In this document: one piece after another, positions 1 through 7,441 of the stretch
Layout of the letters: each line of letters starts with the position of its first letter
How positions within the stretch are numbered: the first letter of the stretch is position 1
Assembly (NCBI RefSeq): GCF_007993795.1
Contig: NZ_CP042476.1
Coordinates: 2,480,001-2,544,000 of the forward strand
Length of the DNA stretch: 64,000 nt
From: Antarcticibacterium arcticum
GTDB lineage: Bacteria > Bacteroidota > Bacteroidia > Flavobacteriales > Flavobacteriaceae
Direction of reading: 5' to 3'
Position numbers and translations under genes: made by a program
The notes under the pieces: model-generated
What the model saw: only the letters and a program-made list of their open reading frames with translations
The model's database searches: none
Told to the model about the DNA's origin: nothing

Positions 1-1
1 A

Positions 2-658
2 AACCGGCCAAAAAAAACAATGCTGGACAGGTTTGTGAGTCAGCGTACCAAACTCTCGGTATATTTTATACTTAATTTTGCCGCAATATTCTTTGCGAGT
101 TATGTCTCCTTTCGCGCGGTAGTATTCTTTTCTATATATATTTTCGCGATCTGGTTTTATTCCCACCGCTTAAAACGCATCCTCTTCCTGGGAAATCTCG
201 TGGCGAGCATCCTTACTATTGTACCGTTTTTTGTGGTCTTCATTTACTACAAGAATTTTGAGACCGTGATCTTTATTCACGCTACATTTTTATATTTAAT
301 GATCGTGATGAGGGAACTGGTAAAGGACCTGGAGAATTTAAAGGGGGACCTTATTCTCAATTACAAAACCCTTCCTGTGGTCTATGGAGAAAAATGGAGC
401 AAGTTCTTCCTAATGGTTCTTACAGTGGTTTCAGTAGTGCCAATACTCCTGCTCATTACGAAATTTGAGATTGGTCAAATGGATTATTATTTCTATCTCT
501 CCCTTATTTTACTGGTATTCTTTGTATTATTCCTCTATTTCAGCACAGCCAAATGGCAATATCTCTTACTTCACAATATTTTAAAGTTCATTATTGTTGC
601 AGGGGTTTTCAGTATTCTTTTAATAGATCACGCCGATGTTTTTAACCGGGTTTTTTAA
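2..658 (+). CDS. UbiA-family prenyltransferase (C-terminal part; cut by window edge)
   Basis: This is a polytopic membrane prenyltransferase of the UbiA superfamily, probably the geranylgeranylglycerol-phosphate geranylgeranyltransferase-like type common in Flavobacteria. The frame is open to the left edge (N-R-P-K-K-T before the first Met at 20), so the gene starts outside the window. The first Asp-rich motif is missing because it would sit just before this NRP. The second Asp motif is visible (KDLENLKGD), followed by the conserved KTLPVVYG segment and several hydrophobic helices. The exact prenyl acceptor (glycerol phosphate, quinone ring or other) cannot be read from this part. A GGGP synthase at 33.6 kb makes the ether-lipid reading plausible; that is inference. 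Confidence 0.8.
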   Translation, partial: NRPKKTMLDRFVSQRTKLSVYFILNFAAIFFASYVSFRAVVFFSIYIFAIWFYSHRLKRILFLGNLVASILTIVPFFVVFIYYKNFETVIFIHATFLYLMIVMRELVKDLENLKGDLILNYKTLPVVYGEKWSKFFLMVLTVVSVVPILLLITKFEIGQMDYYFYLSLILLVFFVLFLYFSTAKWQYLLLHNILKFIIVAGVFSILLIDHADVFNRVF

Positions 659-782
659 CCTGAGTAGGCTGAAAATAATTTTAAAAATTGGCATTTTTCG
701 GGAGATTTGAGGCTTACAAATCTTTAATTAATAACTTAGTAAGATCTTTAGCTATAAAGTATCTTTGCAAAAAATATAAATT

Positions 783-1652
783 ATGAGTCGTAACGAGAAA
801 TCTTCAGGAAACAGATTCAAAGGAAGACCAGGTGGCGGAGAACGCAAGTACAACAACCCGGGCAGCGATGCCCCAAAAAAGAAACCTACCCGCCCCAAAA
901 CAGCGGCTTTTGATAAACCTGCGACCAAACCAGCTTCAAAAGAGGATGGAATGCGATTGAATAAATACATTGCAAACTCCGGAGCCTGTTCGCGACGGGA
1001 TGCCGATATATATATCGCGGCAGGAAATGTTACCGTAAACGGAAAGTCTGTAACCGAAATGGGATACAAGGTAAAACCCGGCGATGAAGTTAAATTTGAT
1101 GGTCACAAGGTAAATCCTGAAAAACCTGTTTATATACTTTTGAACAAACCCAGGGGTTTCTTTACCACGGGAAGTGTAGATAAAGGCTCAAAAACAGTGA
1201 TGGACCTCATTGCAAATGCCACAAAAAGCAAGGTTGTACCAGTTGGAAAACTGGACAGGCAGGCCAGTGGTCTATTATTGTTTACCAATGACGGCACTCT
1301 GGAAAAACAACTTGGAAAACCAAAGAACGGGATACGCCAGATCTACCATGTGGAACTCACGAAACCGGTAGGCCAGGAAGACCTTGATAAACTAATGGCG
1401 GGGATAACCCTGGAAGACGGAAAAATTAAAGTTCAGGATGTTAGTTACATTGAAAACAGGCCAAAGAATGAAATTGGGCTGGAAACCAACAGCGTGAAAC
1501 CACATGTGGTGCAGCGACTCTTCAAAAGCCTGGGTTATGAAGTAGAAAAACTTGACCGTGTTGTCTTTGGCGGTCTCACAAAAAAAGACCTGCCGCGTGG
1601 AAATTGGAGAGTGTTGACCAAACAGGAGGTCATCAATATTAAAATGTTATAA
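783..1652 (+). CDS. rRNA pseudouridine synthase, RsuA/RluB/RluE/RluF family
   Basis: The 289-residue protein should isomerise a uridine in rRNA to pseudouridine. Residues 1-56 are a basic, Gly/Pro/Lys-rich disordered extension typical of Bacteroidota members. An S4 RNA-binding domain starts at about 57 (MRLNKYIANSGACSRRDA). The catalytic domain carries the conserved VGKLDRQASGLLLFTND block with Asp158 as the expected catalytic residue, and a KPRG motif near 122. Which rRNA position it modifies (RluB-type is my first guess) is not decided. A TAnnTTTG-like -7 element (TATCTTTG) lies at 760-767, just before the ATG. An AU-rich terminator follows at 1661. Confidence 0.92.
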   Translation: MSRNEKSSGNRFKGRPGGGERKYNNPGSDAPKKKPTRPKTAAFDKPATKPASKEDGMRLNKYIANSGACSRRDADIYIAAGNVTVNGKSVTEMGYKVKPGDEVKFDGHKVNPEKPVYILLNKPRGFFTTGSVDKGSKTVMDLIANATKSKVVPVGKLDRQASGLLLFTNDGTLEKQLGKPKNGIRQIYHVELTKPVGQEDLDKLMAGITLEDGKIKVQDVSYIENRPKNEIGLETNSVKPHVVQRLFKSLGYEVEKLDRVVFGGLTKKDLPRGNWRVLTKQEVINIKML

Positions 1653-1660
1653 GCGGGGAA

Positions 1661-1688
1661 ATTTATATTTTATATAAATCATTTTTTT
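1661..1688 (+). terminator. AU-rich hairpin and T-run after the pseudouridine synthase
   Basis: An 8-bp perfect inverted repeat (ATTTATAT, loop TTT, ATATAAAT) is followed by C-A and seven T. It lies 9 bases after the stop codon and reads as an intrinsic terminator, though the stem has no G-C pairs and may be weak. Confidence 0.5.
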
Positions 1689-2004
1689 ATACTTTTGTTT
1701 GAGTTTTAAAGTGCAGGAACACATCAAATTGCACCCCGGGTAATTAATGAACAGATCCTTCTTTTAATAAAATAGTATTAGCTTGTTTTAAAGAATTTTA
1801 GCCGGTTGAATAACCTGATCTTTTTTACTGCCACGCCAACCTGGTGTTTATCTCCCGGAAGTTTTAAGGAATTCCTATATATACCCTTGCGCGCGGGTTA
1901 TTTCAACATAATATATATCTTAACATTATTTTACCAGTCATTATTTTTGACGGCATCATATTATACCTAATTTTTCACCCTTTTAATTATAGAAACCCAA
2001 AGCA
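1689..2004. other. Intergenic leader region before speA
   Basis: I see no convincing gene or RNA gene in this stretch of about 315 bases. It holds two possible Bacteroidota -7 boxes on the + strand, TACTTTTG at 1690-1697 and TATTTTTG at 1942-1949. The second would start transcription around 1955, about 50 bases before the speA start. There is also a small GC-rich inverted repeat (ACCC...GGGT) at about 1883-1898. None has a good -33 TTTG at the right distance. Confidence 0.35.
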
Positions 2005-3407
2005 TTGAATACTAAATACAGCGATCTAATAGACCAGACTTATTACTTTCCTCAGGAAGAGTTTAAGCTGGAAAACAATGAGTTACAATTTCATGATATA
2101 GATTTGATGGAATTGGTAGAGAAGTATGGGGCACCATTAAAATTCACCTATCTCCCTAAAATTTCTGAAAACATACACAGGGCAAAAACCTGGTTTAAAA
2201 ATGCTATTGAAAAGCATAATTATAAAGGAGGTTATAATTATTGTTACTGTACCAAAAGCTCGCACTTTGAGCATATTTTAAATGAAGCTTTAAAGAATGA
2301 TATTCATATAGAAACCTCTGCGGCATTCGATATTAATATAGTTCAGAAATTAAAGAAAACCGGGAAGATCACAAATGAAACTTATGTGATTTGCAATGGA
2401 TTTAAAAGGGACCAATATATCACCAATATTGCCGATCTTATTAATAGCGGCCACAAGAATTGCATTCCTATTATAGACAATTACGAGGAAATAGACCTGC
2501 TTTCAGAAGAGATTAAAGGAAAATATAAAATAGGGATAAGAATAGCTTCTGAAGAGGAGCCAAAATTTGAATTCTATACTTCCAGGCTGGGAATTGGTTA
2601 CAAGAACATTGTACCTTTTTACAATAAAAAAGTAAAGGAAAACGAGCAGGTAGAATTAAAAATGCTTCATTTCTTTATTAATACCGGGATCAAGGATAAT
2701 TCCTATTACTGGAACGAATTAAATAAATGTCTCCAGGTATATATAGATCTTAAAAAACTGTGCCCTACCCTGGACAGCCTAAATATTGGCGGCGGTTTTC
2801 CTATTAAGAATTCCCTTCATTTTGAATATGATTACCAATATATGGTGGAGGAGATCATTAACCAGATAAAGTTAACCTGTGATGATGCCGGGGTGGATGT
2901 TCCAAATATTTTTACCGAATTTGGTTCTTTCACCGTGGGAGAAAGTGGGGGTGCCATATATGAGATCCTGTATCAAAAACAACAGAATGACAGGGAGAAA
3001 TGGAATATGATAAATTCCTCTTTTATTACCACCCTGCCCGATACCTGGGCCATAAGCAAGAAATTTGTCATGCTGGCCATTAACCGGTGGAATGATGAGT
3101 ATGAGCGTGTACTGTTAGGAGGCCTTACCTGTGACAGTGATGATTATTATAATTCTGAACAAAACACCAATGCCATCTACCTGCCTAAATACCGGAAAGA
3201 CAAGCCGCTTTACATTGGCTTCTTTAATACCGGTGCTTACCAGGAAACTATTGGAGGTTTTGGGGGTTACAGCATTGTCTTATCCCACAACCCAAACAGA
3301 TCTTAATAGACAAAGATGAGAACGGGAAACTTACTACCACCCTTTTCAGCGAGCAGCAAACCTCAGAGGACCTGTTGAAGATATTAGGTTACAGCCCAAA
3401 CAGTTAA
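2005..3407 (+). pseudogene. speA: Arginine decarboxylase (SpeA-type), frameshifted near the C-terminus
   Basis: This is a PLP-dependent fold-III decarboxylase that converts arginine to agmatine, the first step of the polyamine route continued by the two genes downstream. The start is TTG at 2005: a TAG lies in frame at 1990 and the conserved N-terminus (NTKYSDLIDQTYYFPQEEF) begins here. The frame runs normally to Gly421 and then ends at 3306 after a non-matching tail. Moving back one base at the G5 run (3262-3266) restores 46 further codons, starting LQHCLIPQPKQILIDKDENG and ending at TAA 3405-3407, for about 467 residues in all. So one base is missing relative to an intact gene. It could be a sequencing error in a homopolymer or a true mutation. 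The rest of the gene shows no decay. Confidence 0.85.
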
Positions 3408-3469
3408 TTAAAAAAAATTTATAACTTTAAGCCACATATTTTTTAATCAAAACATTTTAAAATCTAGTA

Positions 3470-4348
3470 ATGAGCAAAAAGAATTACGCCGGGATACCAG
3501 ACAAGTATGCACGTATAGACGAAGCAAAAGTGGTATTGATCACAGTTCCTTATGACGGAACCAGCTCCTGGCAAAAAGGCGCAGACAAAGGCCCTGATGC
3601 TTTCCTTGAAGCATCGGCAAATATGGAGCTCTTTGACATTGAAACCCGCACCGAAGTGTACAAAAAAGGAATTTACCTGGCGCCTCCGGTAACAGAGAAT
3701 TCCTCTCCTGAAAAAATGGTTGAAGCGGTTCATAAGACCACAAAAAACTACATTAAACAAGAGAAATTTGTAACGATCTTTGGCGGGGAACATTCAGTAT
3801 CAATAGGTACCATTCGTGCTTTTAACGAGTCTTTTGAAGACCTTACCGTAGTTCAAATTGATGCTCATGCAGATCTAAGACCTGAATATGAAGGTTCTAA
3901 ATGCAACCATGCCTGTGCGGTTTATGAAGCCAGCAAAAAGACCAACCTTATCCAGGTAGGTATTCGTTCTATGGATATTTCAGAAATGGACCATATGGAT
4001 GAAAATCAGGTGTATTTTGCTCACAACCTGTATGAAGATTGGATGGACGATGCCATAGGGCAGATGACACCCAATGTTTTCATTACAATAGATCTTGATG
4101 CTTTTGACCCATCTATCATGCCATCTACTGGAACACCCGAGCCGGGCGGACTTTTCTGGTATGAGACCCTGGAATTCCTGAAATTAATGTTCAAAAAGAA
4201 AAATGTGGTAGGATTTGATATAGTTGAACTATGTCCTAACGAAAATGAAAAGTCATCAGATTTTCTTGCCGCTAAATTATATTACAAAATGTTGAGCTAT
4301 AAGTTCAAATATTTAAACCATAACCCAGACGAAGACGAAGATGAGTAA
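3470..4348 (+). CDS. speB: Agmatinase / ureohydrolase
   Basis: The 292-residue enzyme belongs to the arginase/agmatinase family, with a binuclear Mn2+ site. It should hydrolyse agmatine to putrescine and urea. The metal ligands are all visible: GGEHS (His108), DAHAD (Asp131, His133, Asp135) and TIDLDAFDP (Asp208, Asp210). The partner arginine decarboxylase lies just upstream, which favours agmatinase over arginase. The 3' end overlaps the next gene by 8 bases, so the two are probably translationally coupled. Substrate choice is inferred from context, not from specificity residues. Confidence 0.9.
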   Translation: MSKKNYAGIPDKYARIDEAKVVLITVPYDGTSSWQKGADKGPDAFLEASANMELFDIETRTEVYKKGIYLAPPVTENSSPEKMVEAVHKTTKNYIKQEKFVTIFGGEHSVSIGTIRAFNESFEDLTVVQIDAHADLRPEYEGSKCNHACAVYEASKKTNLIQVGIRSMDISEMDHMDENQVYFAHNLYEDWMDDAIGQMTPNVFITIDLDAFDPSIMPSTGTPEPGGLFWYETLEFLKLMFKKKNVVGFDIVELCPNENEKSSDFLAAKLYYKMLSYKFKYLNHNPDEDEDE

Positions 4349-5312
4349 AGGAGCGATTTCCCAATTTATTGAAAAATATTATTTACACTTTAATGCCGCT
4401 GCCCTTGTAGATGCTGCCAAAGGATACGAAAAGCAATTACAGGACGGTTCCAAAATGCTGGTTTCCCTTGCGGGCGCCATGAGTACTGCAGAGCTTGGAA
4501 AGATCTTTGGCGAAATAATACGTCAGGATAAAGTCCAGATAATTTCCTGTACAGGTGCAAACCTGGAGGAAGATGTGATGAATCTTGTTGCGCATTCACA
4601 TTATAAGAGAGTTCCAAATTACAGAGACCTTACCCCACAGGATGAGTGGGACCTGCTTGAAAAAGGCCTGAACCGGGTAACAGATACATGTATTCCCGAA
4701 GAAGAAGCTTTCAGGAGGATTCAGGAACATATTGTTAAGATCTGGAAAGATGCTGAAGCTGCAGGGGAACGTTATTTCCCCCATGAATTCATGTACAAAT
4801 TATTACTTTCCGGCGCGCTGGAGGAATATTATGAAATAGACCTGAAGGATTCCTGGATGTATGCCGCAGCTGAGAAAAACCTTCCAATGGTAGTACCGGG
4901 ATGGGAAGACAGCACCATGGGAAACATCTTTGCTTCCTATGTACTTAAAGGGGAACTGAAAGCCAGCACCATGAAATCGGGAATTGAATACATGACCTTT
5001 TTGGCCGACTGGTATACAGATAACAGCCAGAACGGAATTGGATTTTTCCAGATTGGTGGAGGAATTGCAGGAGACTTCCCAATATGTGTGGTACCAATGC
5101 TTTACCAGGATATGGAGAGGAGAGATACTCCCTTCTGGAGCTATTTCTGCCAGATTTCAGACTCAACCACCAGTTACGGATCATATTCCGGGGCGGTGCC
5201 AAATGAGAAGATCACCTGGGGAAAACTGGACATTAACACTCCAAAATATATAATTGAAAGCGATGCGACCATAGTTGCACCACTGGTTTTTGCATATCTT
5301 CTTGATATGTAA
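4341..5312 (+). CDS. Deoxyhypusine synthase-like protein (polyamine-modifying)
   Basis: This 323-residue protein is a bacterial relative of eukaryotic/archaeal deoxyhypusine synthase, an NAD-dependent enzyme that transfers an aminobutyl group. The catalytic-lysine motif is kept as KITWGKLD with Lys at about 295, matching the SWGK motif of the family. Bacteria have no eIF5A to modify, so the substrate must differ. Position after speA and speB suggests it works on putrescine or agmatine to make a longer polyamine such as homospermidine. That is inference. It overlaps speB by 8 bases and is followed by a strong terminator. Confidence 0.85.
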   Translation: MSKGAISQFIEKYYLHFNAAALVDAAKGYEKQLQDGSKMLVSLAGAMSTAELGKIFGEIIRQDKVQIISCTGANLEEDVMNLVAHSHYKRVPNYRDLTPQDEWDLLEKGLNRVTDTCIPEEEAFRRIQEHIVKIWKDAEAAGERYFPHEFMYKLLLSGALEEYYEIDLKDSWMYAAAEKNLPMVVPGWEDSTMGNIFASYVLKGELKASTMKSGIEYMTFLADWYTDNSQNGIGFFQIGGGIAGDFPICVVPMLYQDMERRDTPFWSYFCQISDSTTSYGSYSGAVPNEKITWGKLDINTPKYIIESDATIVAPLVFAYLLDM

Positions 5313-5331
5313 TTTTTATAATTTTAATCAA

Positions 5332-5362
5332 AAAGGACTGTACTAATCACAGTCCTTTTTTT
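5332..5362 (+). terminator. Intrinsic terminator of the polyamine operon
   Basis: A 10-bp perfect stem (AAAGGACTGT / ACAGTCCTTT) with a 7-base loop is followed by a T-run, 19 bases after the DHS-like stop codon. Confidence 0.9.
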
Positions 5363-5414
5363 ATTTTTAATTTCGTCATCTCAAAAGATTTCATACTAGC
5401 CCCCTCTTAATTAT

Positions 5415-6038
5415 ATGAGCAACTGGCTTATTTACAGTATAGGTTTTCTGGCCCAGCTCTTTTTTGCAGGAAGATTGATCACACAATGGTTACTTTCTGA
5501 AAGATCCAAAAAAGTAGAAACCCCTTCGCTCTTCTGGAAGCTTAGCCTATTGGGTTCGATTCTTATGTTCATGTACGGCTACTTTAGAGAAGATGTGGCT
5601 ATTATGCTGGGACAGGTTATAATCTACATTGTTTATATAAGAAACCTTCAACTGCAGAATAAATGGACGGGAGAAAATTCCTTTTTAAAATTTATCTACA
5701 TTGGAGTTCCACTACTTATAGGGTCTTACCTCATTTTTATTTCCAAACTCGATCTTAGCTACCTGGTGAGCAGTGAGAACATCGCTTCCTGGTTAATTTG
5801 GTTTGGGATCCTTGGCCAGGTAGTTTTTAATACCAGATTTTTTTATCAATGGCTTTATTCTGAAAAGAAGAAGGAATCAACGTTGCCCTTTGGGTTCTGG
5901 GTCCTAAGCCTTGCCGGTGCACTTCTAATTCTCGCTTACGGCCTTCTTAGAAATGACCCTGTGTTGATCGCCTCTCACTGTTTCGGGGGAATCGTGTACA
6001 TAAGAAATATATTCCTGCTGAAAAATAATACCGTTTAG
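5415..6038 (+). CDS. LAB_N-domain membrane protein (lipid-A-disaccharide synthase N-terminal-like), two repeats
   Basis: The 207-residue protein is built from two tandem copies of the small membrane LAB_N domain. The first copy has FFAGRLITQWLLSERSKK at about residue 16, and the second has VFNTRFFYQWLYSEKKKE at about 136. Each is followed by a hydrophobic pair and a YIRN ending. LAB_N proteins often sit with lipid-A or glycolipid enzymes and are thought to act in the membrane on lipid-linked sugars; no activity is proven. It converges with a mannosyltransferase gene only 12 bases away, which fits a glycolipid link. Confidence 0.85.
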   Translation: MSNWLIYSIGFLAQLFFAGRLITQWLLSERSKKVETPSLFWKLSLLGSILMFMYGYFREDVAIMLGQVIIYIVYIRNLQLQNKWTGENSFLKFIYIGVPLLIGSYLIFISKLDLSYLVSSENIASWLIWFGILGQVVFNTRFFYQWLYSEKKKESTLPFGFWVLSLAGALLILAYGLLRNDPVLIASHCFGGIVYIRNIFLLKNNTV

Positions 6039-6050
6039 GTAAGCGGAATT

Positions 6051-7433
6051 TTACTTTCCGGCGACAACCATTTTCTTATTATTGGTGTTAACATAGATCT
6101 CCCTTACAAACCACAGCAGCACTACCACATATTCCATCGCGACCAGCCATAAATTCTCCTGAAATTCAGGATTGGAATAGGTGAAATAGCTCAGCATTAC
6201 GAAGAAGGACCAAATAAGCACAAACCTGTAGCGGGTAAAAATTGATAGTAAGAGCGGAGTGACCAAATACCAGGGATGAACGGTGGTTGCGAGAAAAAAA
6301 TAAACCGATATCCCCAGAAGCATTCCCGATATAAGCCGCTCTGTTGAGTTGTTTTTTCTGAAGAAGGTAAGTCCCAGCAAAATGGCCAAAACAATCAACG
6401 GCAGCACTTTCCCGGCCGTTTCTATGATGTTATAGCCTTTTACCTGAAAGCCCACCCATCTCACGAGGTAATAAAAGCTGGCGTTAAATTCAAATTTCTG
6501 AAACCAAAGCGCTAAACTGGCTCCAAAACTGCTGAAAAATGTAGGCGATAGAAAAGGCAGGAATCCAAGAATTACGGTTAATCCCACTATCAAATAATAC
6601 CCAAATAATTTTTTAAAATCTGGTGATTGTACCCCCTTCTTTTCTTTTATAAAATAGCCAATAAGCAAGGGTAAAAACAACAGTGAAATTATTTTTAGCA
6701 GGACTGATGCGGCAAAAAGAATTGCACTTAAGATCCATTTCTTATGGTGCAACAGGTACAGGGACCACACGAGAAAGAACACCATTACCCCCTCAAAATG
6801 AAGATTGCCGGTAAGCTCTATGATCACCAGCGGGTTTAAAATATACCAGAAGATCCTGTGGCGGGGAAGTCCGAGTTTTTCAAGTAATTTTTTTCCAAAG
6901 TAAAGCACCCCAACATCTGCAGCTATAATTACCAACCTCATCACGATCACCGGCCCCAGTAAACCTTTCCCTGCGAAAGCGGCCAGAGCAAAGATCAATT
7001 GGTTAAGGGGTGGGTAATTGGTATAATTCCCGGCACTGAGTTTTCCCATTCCATAATACAATTCAGCTGCCTTTGATATGGGCGCGGTGCCCTGCTCAAT
7101 AAGTTCCTGCGGTAAATATAAATAAGGGTTCCAACCTGCCAACAGCATTTTCCCGTCCCAGATAAACCTGTAAAAATCCTGGGAAAGCACAGGCTGTGCC
7201 CCAATAAAGATCAACCGGAAGAGGAGGGCAATGGAAGCGAGAAACCAAAAATTTACTTTCTCGAGCTGAATAAGTTTCCAGCTAACAAAAAAAAGCCCGG
7301 TATAAAGCGTGATTAATTTTACAAAATCTTCCCTTTCCAGACTGTATCCAAAAGAACTGTAGAAAAGAAGTCCGGTAATTACCAGCAGCAAAGGGAATTT
7401 GTGTAGCCGGAGAAAATTACCCATTTGAAACAA
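6051..7433 (-). CDS. GT-C fold mannosyltransferase-like membrane protein (MptB-like)
   Basis: This 460-residue polytopic protein has about 10-12 hydrophobic helices. Early in the sequence it has an acidic loop, SQDFYRFIWDGKMLLAGWNPY (about residues 108-128), the usual place for the catalytic Asp of GT-C polyprenyl-phosphate-sugar transferases. A second conserved-looking loop is VHPWYLVTP near the C-terminus. It resembles the polyprenol-phosphomannose-dependent mannosyltransferases annotated in Flavobacteria. Donor and acceptor are not known. It follows the MutS-like gene by 8 bases and is probably co-transcribed with it. Confidence 0.75.
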   Translation of the reverse strand: MFQMGNFLRLHKFPLLLVITGLLFYSSFGYSLEREDFVKLITLYTGLFFVSWKLIQLEKVNFWFLASIALLFRLIFIGAQPVLSQDFYRFIWDGKMLLAGWNPYLYLPQELIEQGTAPISKAAELYYGMGKLSAGNYTNYPPLNQLIFALAAFAGKGLLGPVIVMRLVIIAADVGVLYFGKKLLEKLGLPRHRIFWYILNPLVIIELTGNLHFEGVMVFFLVWSLYLLHHKKWILSAILFAASVLLKIISLLFLPLLIGYFIKEKKGVQSPDFKKLFGYYLIVGLTVILGFLPFLSPTFFSSFGASLALWFQKFEFNASFYYLVRWVGFQVKGYNIIETAGKVLPLIVLAILLGLTFFRKNNSTERLISGMLLGISVYFFLATTVHPWYLVTPLLLSIFTRYRFVLIWSFFVMLSYFTYSNPEFQENLWLVAMEYVVVLLWFVREIYVNTNNKKMVVAGK

Positions 7434-7441
7434 TCTTTGAA

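Noticed and set aside
1653..2004. RNA gene or small ORF in the longest plain gap
   Set aside because: Only promoter-like boxes and short palindromes are visible; no tRNA cloverleaf and no ORF with coding character.
3255..3270. Programmed -1 frameshift in speA
   Set aside because: The site (G GTT TTG GGG GTT in spacing) does not form a canonical X XXY YYZ slippery heptamer in the zero frame, and no stimulating hairpin follows. A sequencing error or mutation is simpler.
3131..3319. A 62-codon ORF overlapping the end of speA in another frame
   Set aside because: Its end overlaps the zone where speA is frameshifted, but it is not the frame that restores the SpeA C-terminus and its composition is not protein-like.
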